Below are positions 11,519-24,654 of a stretch of 64,000 nucleotides of DNA, piece after piece. The notes under the pieces were generated by a model, which was not told the origin of the DNA, ran no database searches, and was given only the letters and a program-made list of their open reading frames with translations. The DNA comes from Liriodendron chinense (taxonomy: Eukaryota; Streptophyta; Magnoliopsida; Magnoliales; Magnoliaceae). How positions within the stretch are numbered: position 1 is the first letter of the stretch; every line of letters begins with the position of its first letter. Made by a program: the position numbers and the translations under genes. The DNA lies in NCBI GenBank assembly GCA_003013855.2, contig PVNU02002850.1:2294001-2358000 (forward strand), written 5' to 3'.

Positions 11519-12899
11519 GACAAAGGTTGCGTGCAACCGAATGTCAAAGCAAGTGGACACCCCACTTCTGACCCGGTCATTCATAGATCGTGGTATGGAA
11601 TCTTTGCTTGCCTTTGTATCTGAGTCAGTTGATTGTCTGGAAATTGATAACTTGCACATACCGTGGGAGTTTGGAGAAAACGTTGCGATTGTCTCTGCAT
11701 GAGCTGCAACCTGGGTACCCAATCGCAACCCTTCCATTCCCGATCGGTACTAACATCGAAAAGGTACAGTAGAGCCTTTGCGTCCGTCATAGTCTTACGA
11801 GGTTATCGACCCTGTGATTGATTGTTCGTTGCTTTCCTTGGATCACTCCATGAGTACTTGTTTCGCTTGACTGTCAAAGTGGTTAGCTACCCTGCGTCCA
11901 TGTAGTCTTACGGGAGATCCACTACGCCGACTTGGACTCAGTCAAGGTACTTCAGGCATCCATGCCTAAGTATGTGCGGGTGAACTCTTTCCACGCAATC
12001 TACTAATTTTGATACTTGGGTTACAATTCATCGTTTCCACTATTCTTACTGTTTCTTTGATCGAGTCTTTTGGCTTTCATCTTTTCATATCTTGGCATGT
12101 GGTACGACCCCATGACACTGGAGTTCAATTCGACCGTACTTTGAGTGCATTGGATCCGATGGTCCCCGGAGAAACCGCGAGACATCGAATCTTATTTTAT
12201 TTTTGCGTTGGCTCCTACCCAGAGATATGGAAGATCTCTCAGTGTTTCGGAGGCTGAACGCTCTACTGGGAAAATGTTTTTGGATTTTGAAAAGATACCC
12301 ACTCTGGGGAGTGATACTCCGTGGAGTTTTTATTTGCAAATAGGAATATATATAATATTTTTTATCTTTTTGAAAAGGAAATCTAGCTTGGACGCGCCTC
12401 CACTAGGGATGCCTGTGGGGTCTTTGACTAACCGACTTTTATTTTGAAAGTAGGTAAACATGATGATTGATGCGATGCATGGGGATGCATATTTGATGAT
12501 GGATGTATGGATTGGCTCATTCTCTTTCAGTTCGATGATTTTGCTTTTGCCTGGGGATGCAGAGAACTTTGAGCTTATTGCTTGCAGGGTTGTGCTTCCC
12601 TGGAGATTTTCTTTTCAATGCGGATTTTTGTTCAGCAGGTTGGTCAAGATCCCGACCTGTGGTCGATCAGGTCCATCATCCCAAGATGCTGTTTCTTTGC
12701 TGGTGGGGACGCATGAAGGAGGTTATTAGCTATAACCTCAAGATGCCCTTCTAGGGAATGGGTTTGATTGGGATGGTGTTTGGTTGCCAGTTTTGGTCAA
12801 GATTCCAAATTACGGGCGATTGGATCTGTCATCCCAAACTGTGAAATAAGTGACAGGAGTTTGAGATTCCTGAAGTGTTGTGCTGGGGGTAGTGACAAT
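11519..12899 (-). other. 3' region of element 2, no gene recognised
   Basis: Small ORFs on both strands look random. I recognise no domain and no strong repeat here. Confidence 0.4.
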
Positions 12900-14920
12900 T
12901 TTTTGTGATTTTTTTCAAATATTTGGTTCAAATCTTTACCCGAGTAGTCAGGATGGAGATCGGTTATTGAAAACAAAGGAAATATTTTTGTGATTTTAAA
13001 AATATTTTATCCAAGTAAAGATCGGTGTTTATTAAAAATAAGGAAAGTATTTTGTGATTTTTGAAGGATGATTTTGCAATGTTTTGGTTTTTTTTTTATT
13101 TTTCTGAAATGCAGGGAAAGGTATGGAATTTTCATCCATTTCCAGCTTCTACTGCTGGTAAGGCACCCTGATCCATTTTACGTCAACGAGCAAGACGAAT
13201 CTCACACAGTTAAGTGTCATAGTTTTATATCTTCGGATGAGGGGATTTTGAGGGTTTTCAGTTAACACACCCACAAAGTTGCTTGTTCCTCATGTGCAAT
13301 GCACATAGACCACGTATCGTCCGACGGACTCCTTCGGCCACAAAATGAGCCACATCCTCACATTTCCCTTTGTCAATCCAGTTTGGGGTCTTATGCTGCT
13401 CACAATTCCGTGAGGGTGCGCTTCATCTCCTAACTGCCTTAATCCCCTTCATGAGTTTTAGGAACAGGAAACATCCGTCAGATTCAACAACGACTTCCAA
13501 ATCAAGGTTGTTTATCACGGTGCGTTCAGCACGAACAGGATCGCAGGGGTTCTGCCCGCTTAAGCCCTTACCTGTTTAGAAGATTCAGGACACCCGTACG
13601 ATCAACTGTCAGCCATGTCCGGGACAAGTTGGGAAAGAAAGCCCCTGAGAAGTTAATCCTAGTGTAGTTTTACGTCTTTGGACCGCTGGGGATAGATTTG
13701 CGCAGTTAAAATTGATGGTGAATTTTTTTGTTTTGAGAAAGTTCCAGACTTCAACCCGAGTGATTGAGATTAATACTGGTTTTTATGAAAAGCTTAAAAA
13801 ATTTTTGGTATTTTTTGAAATGATTCAGGTTATCGAACATTGATCGAGCAGTCGAGGTCAATGCCAGTTTTTTGTTGAAAGCAAGAAAAGTCCCCCGAGA
13901 AATTAATCCTAGTGTAGTTTAAGGTCTTCGGACCCAAAATTATGTACAAGCTGAAAATACATTCTTTTTTGTGATTTTTTTAAAAGAGCCAGATTATCGA
14001 ACCTTGATTCGAGCGGTCGAGGTCGATGCCGGTTTTTGGTTGAAAGCAGGAAAAGTCCCCTGAGAAATTAATCTCAGTCTAGTTTAAGGTCTTCGAACCC
14101 AAAATTATGTACAAGCTGAAAATACATTCTTTTTGTGATTTTTTGAAAAGATCTGGTCTATTTGACCCCTTCCTTGATCCGTTGAGATCGAATGACAGTT
14201 TTCATTATGAAATCCCTCGGGATCTTGATCCCGACGTAGTTTAAGGTCTTCGGACCAAATTTCGTACAGAATAGGGTGACACATTTTTTTTGAATTTTTT
14301 TTAATATTTTTTTAATCTTTGAAACGATTTAGGTCATTAGATCTTGGCTTGAGCAGCTAGAATCGATGCCGGTTTTTATTGAAAATCCCTTGGGATGTTG
14401 ATCCCGACGTAGTTAAGGGTCTTCGGACCACGACTTTTGTACAAGAAATTTTTTTTGATGATTTTTCAAAATGTTTCAGGCTGTTAAATCCCAATTTGAG
14501 CGATCAAGATTAACACTGGTTTTTATTGAAAATCTCTGGGGATTTTGGTCCTGACGTAATTTAAGGTCTTCGGACCAGGTTTTGTACAGAATAAGGTCAC
14601 ACTTTTTTTATTTTAATTTTTAATTTTTTTTATCAGATCTTGGCCCGAGCAGTTGGGATCGATGCCAGTTTTTATTGAAAATCCCTCGGGATGTTGTTCC
14701 CGACGTAGTTTAGGGTCTTCGGACCACGACTTTGTACAAGAAAAAAAATTTTGATGATTTTTTGAAATGTTCCAGGCTGTTAAATCCTAATTCGACCGAT
14801 TAAGATTAACACTGGTTTTTATTGGAAATCTCTCGAAATTTTGGTCCAGACGTAGTTTAAGGTCTTCGGACCCGATTTTGGAGGCAGGTAGAGATCTGGG
14901 TTAGAAATTCTTGGTATTTT
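12900..14920. repeat. About 150-170 bp tandem repeats of element 2
   Basis: The best-preserved units lie in 13640-14900. The landmark GGTCTTCGGACC is at 13923, 14245, 14418, 14565, 14714 and 14861, with a one-base variant at 14088 and a weaker one near 13672. Spacing is 147-173 bp. Each unit also has a GTCGAGGTC-like segment, a GGTTTTTATTGAAAA segment and CCCGACGTAGTTTA. Degenerate units reach back to about 12.9 kb. Long 3'-side tandem repeats are a usual feature of Tat/Ogre elements. Confidence 0.8.
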
Positions 14921-16310
14921 TCTGAAAATGATTCAGATCATCAGGCCATGACTTTGGATTGTTGAGATCACTGTTTGACCAAGTCAATTCTTTTTCTTTT
15001 TCTTAAAAATCTCATGGAGCTTTTTCCACATCATCAAGTTAATTTCTCCCCAATTTCTTACAAGATGAGATTTTGGTGAGATTCCTTTCTCATTTCTCAT
15101 CATTCTCTTCCATCACTTCATTCGTACATGAAGGTATAAGATTCACTTGCAACTACTCTTCCCAAGGGGGAGTTCTTCCCAATGAGAGAGGGTGAGGAGT
15201 CGTTTCAACTGGATGAGAGGACGAGCGGCCCCCTGTGTGCTGCCCAAGCCTCCTCTGCCCACAGGTTTTTCCAGTAGGCTGGATAACGGGGTGCCTTCTC
15301 CTTTTCTATATGACATGAGGCACCCTTGGCACTTCCAACGTGCAATCTCTCTTTCTTCTTTCTCACACTCTCTCTTTCTTCAAATTTTTCTTCCTTTTGG
15401 TGGCTCTTTTACTCTTTTCAAGTGGTGAGGCTTTAGTGAGGCTTTGGGACAGCAAGGTGGTCCCCTTTTGGTGAGTGGTGAAGGTATGGACCACTCTTTT
15501 TCTTTCATTTCATTTTTTTCTTCATTTTCTCTTCTCATATTCTCTTTCTTTTCTTCATGTAGATACTCCAAGACAGTCAAGGTGGGCCCAAGTCTTTTGG
15601 CCTTTTCTACTTTCTCAATCTCTTCTCAAGGTGGTGCATGGAGAGGGACATTACAAGCTCCATTTCATTTTTCTCTCTTTTCTTCTTTCATACTCCCTTC
15701 ATGTGTATGTAAAGGGTAATTTTGCCATGTCCACCAAGTGTGCATGGTAAAATATCCTATTTTCTCTCATGGGAGTTGGGCCCATTTTTATGTGTATCAA
15801 ATGGGCTCAAAGTGAAGTCATGGCCCTTAGTGTATTTGATGGGCCCAATACTTCATTTTGGGCTCCCTTATGCTCTCTTTTCCTTGTCATATTTTTCTTA
15901 GATGCTTTCTTTTCTTTTTCATCTTCTTTTCAAGGTTTGGGCCCATGAAATTGGTAGGGACCACCTCAAGTTTGAGCTCATAATGCTCACTTTGGATGGC
16001 CCCATCTTTCTTTACATGTGAATGGACAAAAGTAACTATTCCATTCTTCACTTGGATCTCAAGCGGGCTAAATTTCTTAGTTGGGCCTTTATGGACAAGT
16101 GGCACAAATCTTCCACCATTTTTTTATTATGATGTATATCCTTATACACAAAATGTGGTGGGCTCCTTGAAATTTCTCCATATAGATGGGCTTTTAGGCC
16201 CTCCTTGAAACTTGTGAATTTCTTTTAGTCATGTGTGCACCACTACACTTTGTGCATGTAGGATTCTTTCCCTTCATGCCTTTTCTTTGGATGGATGGAG
16301 GACTTGGGGT
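14921..16310 (-). other. 3' region of element 2, no gene recognised
   Basis: CT-rich on the plus strand (15340-15700), with several GGGCCCA/TGGGCC segments at 15770-16200. ORFs in the CT-rich part are low-complexity. The same style of sequence resumes at 21098 beyond the nested insertion. Confidence 0.4.
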
Positions 16311-16315
16311 ACTTG

Positions 16316-19300
16316 TGTAACACCCCGTACTTTTCTGTATTTGGATGTTACCATGAGAATCCAAGTTAAATGTTATGCGTAATGCCCTGACCCTTCCATA
16401 CCTCTTTCATCATGTGTGTGTGCGACGCTTGGAGCCCCTAGGAGCCCCCAGACTAGCCGTGCATAGTTCGCACCCAAATAACTGAAGCCTCGAGACCCCA
16501 AAACCTCTTTCATGTCGACCGCATCATCATTCCGATCGCAATGGCGAAAACGATGGGTCAATCTAAGACCTATGTGCGAAGATATGCGCGTTTGATCGAA
16601 ACCTTATAAACTATGCAGTTTGCATGTAGTCCACCTGAGTGGGCCTACCCATGTGGGACCCACTCCACGGTCTCCTAGGCAATCATATCCCTCTCCTTTG
16701 CATGATTGCAATAATTACTTCAACAAAAAAATAATAATAATAATAAAAAGTAATAATATATAATAATGTGGAAAGAAAGAAATAAATAAAATAATAAATA
16801 AATTGGTGCATTAAATGGCAACCTATCAATACACCATATGGTTTCCCTCTCCTCCTACGTCACCCCCCTTTTCTCCCCTTCCCTCATTAATGCAAAACAA
16901 ATGATAACAAAAAAATATAATAATAATATATTCATTAATAAATAGATATGGGGGGAGAGAACGATTCACACCCTCTCTCCCTCTTCATCCTTCACTTCAT
17001 CCATTCTTCTACTCCATCCATGCCTACCCCATTCATGTGAGAATGCTTATATGAGAGATCTAGGTGGCCCATTTTCGATCTCTGCTCTTGATCAAGAGAT
17101 CAAGGTGAGTACACCCCCCACCTCTTCCTTACTTTGATTCCTTGTTACCCACGGTTGGTGGACCCCATTGTGGAGATTTGAAACCACTTAGATCGTTGAA
17201 TGGTGTGAATGATGAAGAAATATCCTAGGATGGCTTGAACCAAACCTTGGTGGAGCCCACTAACCATGGCCCATTGTGATGGTTGCATGCAATCTGTGTC
17301 CAACCGCTGCACACAGCACACTTTGTAGGATACATATAATATAATATTTATATAAAATAAAAATTAATCGAGGAGGTGACGTCCTCTCAGACAGGGACAT
17401 CCCTAGCCTCTCTTTTACCAAAACGGGTGGGGGCTCACCATGACCCCACCATAATGTATTTGTTAGATTCAAGCCGTCCATTCATCTTCTCTAATCATTT
17501 TAGGCTATGGATAGAAAAATCAGGTTAATATGACCTTTGGTGGGCCACATCTTACCGAAGCCGTCCATATCATTGAAAATTTCTTGGGGTCCACTGTGAT
17601 GTTTTCTGTGCGATCCGAACCACCCAAATCATGGACCATACATATAGTGGTGTGTATGGACCCACACCCTCATGTACACATACATTCGTATGTGTGCACT
17701 CACACATATAAAATATATATTTATATAAAGACAAGAAAAAAAAGAAAAAAAAAAGGTGACGGTCCTCTCTGGAGAGAGACGTCTCTATCTCTTTTTTTTT
17801 TCAAAAGAACTGTGAGTTCCACCATGGCTACACCTTGATGTTTATGAGAAATCCACGTCGTTCATCAGTTTGCTCATATCATTTTAGGGCAGGATACCAA
17901 CAATGAGATTGATCTAGATTTCAAGTGGGCCATACAAACGGGAACAGTTCCCACCATTGAGACCTTCTTAGGCCCACCATGATGTTTTTCCTGCCATCAA
18001 ACGTATCCAACCTGATCTTGTTTGGTCCACCATGAGTTGTACAGCATGATGGACGGATCGGATCCCTCCCGTGTAGTCACCTGCACAAACAAAACAAAAA
18101 TAAAATAAATTAATATGAAAGTCAGGTCTTCTCTGGACCTCATCCAGAGAGGGACAACCCTCATTCATTTTGTTTCCAAAATTCTGTGGGCCACACCATG
18201 TGCACCACCATGATGTATCAATTTTATCCAAACCGTTCATCTGCTTTGCTAGATCATTTTAGGACATGGGCCCAAGAATGAGGCATATCCAAGTCTCAGG
18301 TGGGCCACACCACAGAGAATAGTTGGAATAGTGATGTCCACCATTGAAACTTCACAGGGCCAATCTGCGATGTTTATTTGCCGCCCAATCTGGGCAGGGT
18401 CACACGTGACCTGCTCTCGGGCTACACGTGGCTAGGATGAAGGAAAAACACAAATATCAGCCTGATATAGAACTCGTGGGGCCACGCCCAGTAGACGCTA
18501 CCAGGCAGCGTGCCTAGGCACGTTGTCCAAGAAGGGCCTAACTTGTGGGGTCCAACTTGATGTATGTGTTTAATCCTACCCGTCCATCTGTTCCTCCAGC
18601 TTATTCTAAGGTAGGGGTCGAAAAATGAAGAAGATCCAGATCTCAAGTGGGCCGTGCCGGAAGAAACAATACGAACCGTTGAATTTTAGTGTTTTGGGCC
18701 ATGTTTGGCTATCCTTGGTGGGCCCCACGTAGGAGCAATGTAGAGACCACCATTTGGAACTTGAACATTATTTGTGTGGCCTACAACGATGACATTTTAC
18801 CTGGGCCAAAGCGGACCCCACATGATCAGAAATTAAGTTCTAAAATGGGATCGGGCAAAGTTGTGCAGGAATTTCTGTGCAGAAATTTCAAGTGCTTATG
18901 TTTGGCCCTACACCAAAAAGTATCTATATGTAACCAGCAGACTCTACCTTATAGGTTTTGGAGATTATGCATAGTTCTACTAGGGGCACTTGACTGCATG
19001 CCAAAAGGTGGCCCCGTTTGATGGCAGTACGTGCCCAAAGTTGGGCCAAAATCATTTCTGCACTACCATTTCTGCACAACTCCAAGTACCCATGTTTGGG
19101 CCTTTGTTAAAAATTATACACACGCAAACAAAGGGATCCGTCTTATGAGTTTTGAAGACCTATACATTGGTTAATGAAGTGGTCATTTTATTTCTTTAGA
19201 AGATGGCCCCCTTGTGATCACAAATTGGACCCAAACTTAGCCCAAAACCATTTATGCATGTAAAGTCTGTTTAATTAAAAATCTACGTAGGGGTCACATC

Positions 19301-21092
19301 CATGGAATCCACCACCTTCCTAAAGTATTAAATATGTCATTTAAACCTTAAAACTTGAATTTAGAGCCACCACCATAGGGTTGATCTTAACCGTATAAAT
19401 TATGGATATGACAATCTAACCGCATAAATGGTTTAAAAACATGGTAAGGTCGAATTCTAGCTAGCGTATACATGTTTCAAGCAACATTAAAAGATACTTC
19501 GATTCTTAAGGTGATGATTCCTCCCCTTGAGCTCTCCGCCTTCATGTTAATTAAGTAATAGTTTTATTCATATATGACTGAAAATTTTACTCTGTCTCAT
19601 GATTACCTCTGCTGTTTGACTTTGCCATAAATCATATGTTTAATCTTGCTATACGTGAATTTCTTTATAACTGTGAATTATTTATGAATTTTGGAATTGT
19701 CATTTTCATTCCTTATGTTTGGAATATGAAAGTGGAATGTGAATTTGAATGGTTGCGATCACCTATATTTGATGGGACCTTAAACTGGTGGCCTTTGGAA
19801 GCGATTTATAGGAAAGATTCCTGATGGTGTCCTTAGATGGAATTGTTGGACTAAATGTTAAATGAGATGAGATCTTGATTATGCCCCTAGCTGGACTAAT
19901 ATGAAAATATTTTTGATGATGTCTTTATATGGACTCGTTGGGCTGAATGTCTTATTGAGATGAGTTGTCGGGATTCCCGATAGTCTTAATGGACCAATGG
20001 TCCTGTGAGATAAATTATTGATTATGTTCCTAGTTGAACTCGTGTGGAAATATTTTGGAGAATTATTGTGATGAAAGGCCACTAGTTGTAAGGGAATGTC
20101 ATAATTGGTTTGGTTGTAAATTGGAATAATAACGGTTGGTTTAATCATGCATATCATGACACAGACGGGACGTGTGGTGACGAGTCATATTACCGTCGGG
20201 TGGTCTGATTGCTGAGAGCACGTACCCTCGAGGTATTTTCACCGGCTCTAGACCACCATAGAGTGTGTCATTCATTGAGAGCACGTACCTTTGGTATTTT
20301 TACTGGTGATGACCACTCGTGATATTGTGGGGCTGATGTGTGTCCTTAGTGACTTCCAGACCATTGGGTGAGGCCAATGTGTGTCCTTAGTGACTTTCGG
20401 ATCACCAATTGATGAATTTGCATTGTGGGGCTGATGTGTGTCCTTAATGACTTCCAGACCACATTTTCCAGCTGGATGTGCATCCCCAGGCTGAGGGACA
20501 TGTGCATGCATTCATGCATTTAAGAAAGACTGCATCATGGATGTTTTGTACATTTTTTTATTCTTCTTGATTAATGTGTTGGTGTGTAATCTTGAGAGGA
20601 CCTCACACTGAGCTGGCCACTCATGCTGTTATATTTCAACTGTATAGTTGGTGCAGATGATTTGAACAATATATAGGTACTATTGGTGAGGAGCAGGATG
20701 ATGAGATCGGGGATGACAATGCATTGCGTTTGTCCAAAGAAGAGCTGAATGTCTTTGCATTTTGGCAATAGTTATTTAAATTGATTTATGATTGAGAATT
20801 ATTTAATTAATGTATTCTAATTTACGTTGGATATATCTAGATTGCTTCCTTTCTGTATCTTGGAATAAAGGTCGAGACATTTGGTTTGTATAATCTTTAT
20901 GCGCACCACTTAGACTTATTGTCATATATGTTATATCTTTCCTATGTGCTTGGTTTTATTTTTTCGTTATGAATGCCCTTTTTGGAATGATACTTGGAAA
21001 TGGAGGAAAATGTGAGTTTTCTTCATAGGCTAACGCCCGGGTTTTTGGTACACAAGTCTAGAACTCGGGTTGCGAAAATCCAGGGCGTTACA
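16316..21092. mobile_element. 4.8 kb TG..CA insertion, probable giant solo LTR
   Basis: Begins TGTAACACCCCG and ends GGGCGTTACA, so the ten terminal bases form a near-perfect inverted repeat. It is flanked by ACTTG on both sides (16311-16315 and 21093-21097). A five-base duplication with TG/CA ends fits an LTR retrotransposon. No gag or pol motif is seen inside, and I find no internal LTR pair, so a solo LTR is the simplest reading. The end sequences resemble what I recall of long chromovirus (Del/Tekay-type) LTRs; that lineage call is weak. An element lacking coding sequence is the alternative. Confidence 0.7.
17250..18760. repeat. About 370 bp repeats inside the 4.8 kb insertion
   Basis: Four imperfect units share CCGTCCATC or a variant, then ATCATTTTAGG, then CAAGTGGGCCA or TGGTGGGCCAC (near 17476, 17859, 18232 and 18577). 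Three units also share a CTCTCTGGAGAGAGAC-like small inverted repeat (17378, 17762, 18130). Spacing is about 345-380 bp. Confidence 0.7.
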
Positions 21093-21097
21093 ACTTG

Positions 21098-22205
21098 ATC
21101 ATTTACAAGTCCCATGAGTGAGTTGTTTCAACAATCTCACTAAGTTCAAATGGTTTCCCCATGTTGTCAGAAAGTGGTTCTCAAGAGTTTCCTTTAATGT
21201 TACAAACCTCAAATGGATGACCCTTCTTCAAGCGAGCTATCCATGCAATCATAACTCCTTGAACTTCTCTTGGGGTGTTTAGTGGGTCATCCACCATCAT
21301 TCTCAAGGATAAGTGATTTTTTTTTCAATTTGTGGGGAAAGAATGGTGTCCATAAGTTGCCCAAGTTTGTCGCATGGTTTGGGCACTTTGGATTTTGATT
21401 TTCAAGTAGGCTATGTACATCATTCTTAACCAATTTCATGATGGTTGGATGACTCATCAAGCCATGCCCTCTTGTGCTCGAATGGTCTTCTTTTTTGTAA
21501 AGAAATTGGTGCACATAAGTTGCCCAAACTTGTCCTTGCATGGACATTTCTAACCTTGATTCTTCATGTGGGCTATGCGCATCAATTTTTTACCATTGGC
21601 TTCTTTAACTCATATGTTTGTGAGTAGACCACCATATTGTGTTCTCATAGCCAAAATAGTTATCAAGATGATGCACATAGGTTCCCATAATTGACCCATG
21701 AATGGGTTCTTATGGTTCTTCAAGTGGGCTATGTGCTCCTTTCAATCCATTGAGGTGGGGCACTTGAGTTGCCCTTGGGGACCAATTTCCTTCCTATTCC
21801 CCATTTGTCCATGTACATGTGTAAAAGATGGAAACATCTTAAATGAGGATCATTGCTTTGGTATGGAAAGTGAACCAAGCCTTGGTCACACATGGACTTT
21901 GAAGAGGGATTTTTTATATGAAGTTTGATTCTTATCCCGCTTTGATCTCATGGCACTTGAGTGCATTTGTTGTCCAAAATGTGTCTTTAGATGGTGGACT
22001 TTCCTCACCTAAGGCATGGCATGCAACCTTCTTTAAGGTGGGCCTTGCTTTCTTCAATGGGCCCAACACATATCCTAGGCGACATATGGAGTTGGACATT
22101 GGATTTTTGCATTTGAATGTAAGTCCAAATCCATGGGTTTCCTGGATAATGATTTAGATTTTAACGGGTAAGGAATAGAGGCTTACCTTGGCAAGCTTGT
22201 AGGAT
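21098..22205. other. 3' region of element 2 with about 160 bp repeats
   Basis: Three imperfect units at about 21350, 21513 and 21674 share CATAAGTTGCCCAA(A/G)(C/T)TTGTC and GTGGGCTATG. ORFs here look like repeat translations. No domain is recognised. Confidence 0.5.
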
Positions 22206-22208
22206 TTG

Positions 22209-22540
22209 ATGGCGGACGGCACGAGGGGGCGAAGAGCGGTTAATGAGGATGACCCTGCCTTCATTGTTCGTCGCGGGGATCATATGTGTTCTCTAGCCAA
22301 GGAGCACCAACCTTTTCCCTCCATAAAAGGTCGAGGTACCCGAGACCTCAGGGATAACTGGGTGGAACAACCACACCGTATGCTCGAACGTGTTCTGGCC
22401 GATACTCCTTTCGCAGGCCTTCTCACATTACGCTTTCACAACAATAATGCCAACCACATGCTACTTGCAACCCTTTGTGAGAGGTGGAGGGATGAGACCC
22501 ACACCTTTCAACTTCCTTGTGGCGAATGGGGAATAACTCC

Positions 22541-22629
<89 letters not shown>

Positions 22630-23664
22630 GATAAGTTTTCATTCCATGGGGCAGTTCTTCCCCACGCAGGCTCTCTTGCTCCCATTACTTCCACTAACTG
22701 GATATGGTTTGTAGGAGTCATCCCACCCGAGAGCAAGTTCTAAAGTAACCAAGTCAAACTGCGGTGGTTTTACAACACCTTTGCTACTATCATCCCTACT
22801 ACCGAGCTGGAGGCTCTTCACAAAGCACGGGATATGATCACTTATGCCTTTGGGTCATTCCTTTTCTATCATGCAAACGAGAGGGTCGATCCTAGGTTTC
22901 TTCGCTTGGTTGAGGATCTTCACCATTTGTATAATTGGAATAGGGCTATCTTGACTCGCATCTACCAGGGCTTGGATAAGACCTCTCGGAGTAGCCGGTC
23001 CTTCATAAGTTTCTGGCTTGTCGTGGAGGTATTCTTTTTAACCTTCCATGGAAATGTTTCCTCTTTCTTCCTCTGATCATTTTGTCTACCCTTGTCCAGA
23101 CCTGTTTTTATGATCATTTTGCTCATCTCTCGCTGAGGATACGGGATGATGTTGAACCATCCTTGTATCACTTCATGCATTGGCATCAGCACAACCGTCA
23201 GTGAAATTCCCAAGTGTCTTAGAACAATTGGCGCGCTGACATAAACGGATTGACCACCGAGGATGTAAGTATCTCGCTTTCCTTATCCGTCGTGCTGCTG
23301 TGGGACTGACTATGATGAATTCCTTTGTTTTAGTTTACTCGGATGCCGTATGTCAGCTTCCTCCTTTACTATACCCCTCAACGTGTGGAAGCATATGATT
23401 CTTCGTGTCTTCGGATCATGCTCTCTGACGCCGAATCATTTCATTGGTACTTGGGCGAGAGATTGCTCTGACAGATCACCGGCGTGGCTTGGGTTCCTTG
23501 TTCCGCACCTCCTCTTGCTGCTCAGATTTCAGCTGATGCTATGGCAGATGCTCTCAAGGGTCAGCCTAGATTTCGCTTCACAATCCCGAATCATGACTAC
23601 GACAAGTGGTATTTGTTGTACGGACAGGGACCTCTTATTCCTTCATTCTAGGTTCTAAGGGGTC
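22209..23664 (+). pseudogene. PMD (MAIN-like) gene, antisense inside element 2
   Basis: Plus strand, opposite to gag-pol. The first part from the ATG at 22209 ends LLATLCERWRDETHTFQLPCGEWG, the hallmark start of plant mobile domains of the MAIN family. A (TA)n tract interrupts it. It resumes near 22757 (VKLRWFYNTFATIIPTTELE, then FLFYHANERVDPRFLRLVEDL). Two canonical phase-0 introns fit the domain: 23029-23099 joins FWLVVE to TCFYDHFAHL, and 23265-23333 joins GLTTED to FTRMPYVSFLLYYTPQRVEAY. Later text reads ESFHWYLGERL. In-frame stops near 22741, 23202 and 23220 make this a pseudogene. MAIN-like proteins act in the nucleus in transposon silencing and genome maintenance; captured PMD genes are known in plant transposons. 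Confidence 0.7.
22544..22626. repeat. (TA)n microsatellite
   Basis: About 41 TA units with no interruption, ending in GCAG. It lies where the PMD gene should continue after its first conserved block, probably in or near an intron. The resulting YIYIYI frames are artefacts. Confidence 0.95.
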
Positions 23665-24654
23665 GTCACAGATATGTTGGAGGATCAATGACAACTCCTC
23701 TGATGGACCTTCATCGTTGGGAGCGGGATGAGAGGAGGGATGATGATGATTATGTTGGTGATCTGTAGCCTACTTTTCTGAGGATGTATTCAGCTTGTTG
23801 ATGTATGGCCTTCTTGTCATTTTTAGGCCCCCTTTTTTACCTTTCTTCTGTATCAAAATTTTCTGAATGAATATACAACCCTCGATTTGCCTCAAATTTC
23901 TTGATGATGCTTGGATGCTTTGATTTTTCGACTCGTTCTATGATGCTTTGTGGAAGATAGGATTTCTCAACTGTATGGATGATGACTTGAATGGCTCATA
24001 TTGCTTGATTTGGCCCTGTGGGCCCTTTCCAGACTTCTACTTCGCTTTGGAGCACCTATCCTTGATGTTTTGTGAGGCTAAGAAGGCTTTCCATGGTGCG
24101 GATGATGACTTGAATGGTTCAGATTGCTTGATTTGGCCACGTGGGCCCACTTGATGATTAGATCCTAGACTCTGGCCTTCTCTCTTGATGATCAAACCCT
24201 TGATGTTGCTATTTGATGACCCATGCAAGTTTTCCATGGCTTAGATCATGATGATCTAGCCTTTGAATAGCCCAGATTGCTTGTAGGCCCCCTTTGATCA
24301 ATTTTCCTTTTCTTTGACTTGATCAGACCCATTTTGGTCACAATACTTTATGATTGGACTGGTGGGGTACCTTCCAGATGATTCAAATCAGTCTCAGACA
24401 AAATTCGGAGTCGATTTGAGCTTTGGGCAGTCCCTTAAGGTGCCAACTGCTGACATGGACTGGCAGTCTTACCTACCAAAGACTGTAAGGCCAATCCCGC
24501 GGAGAGAGAGGGAGACCTGTCTGTACAGGCGACCCACAGGGGGCCGCCCAGAACTCTCCTCATGTGCGGTCTGGGTTGACTCGGGTTCGGACATTCTCCT
24601 CTGCTCACTGCTCCTATCCCCACATTCCCTGTACTGGAGAGTTCGATTCCAGCC
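23665..24654. repeat. Spacer with about 130 bp repeats
   Basis: GATGATGACTTGAATGG(C/T)TCA followed by TTGCTTGATTTGGCC occurs at 23969 and 24100, with a weaker copy near 24250. A separate 24480-24640 stretch precedes the next ORF. No gene is recognised. Confidence 0.5.

Noticed and set aside
15340..15750. Ser/Phe-rich ORFs on the plus strand and their minus-strand shadows
   Set aside because: Low-complexity CT-rich DNA; no start context or domain, and not conserved.
22461..22736. ORFs rich in Tyr-Ile around the TA tract
   Set aside because: Simple translation of the (TA)n microsatellite.
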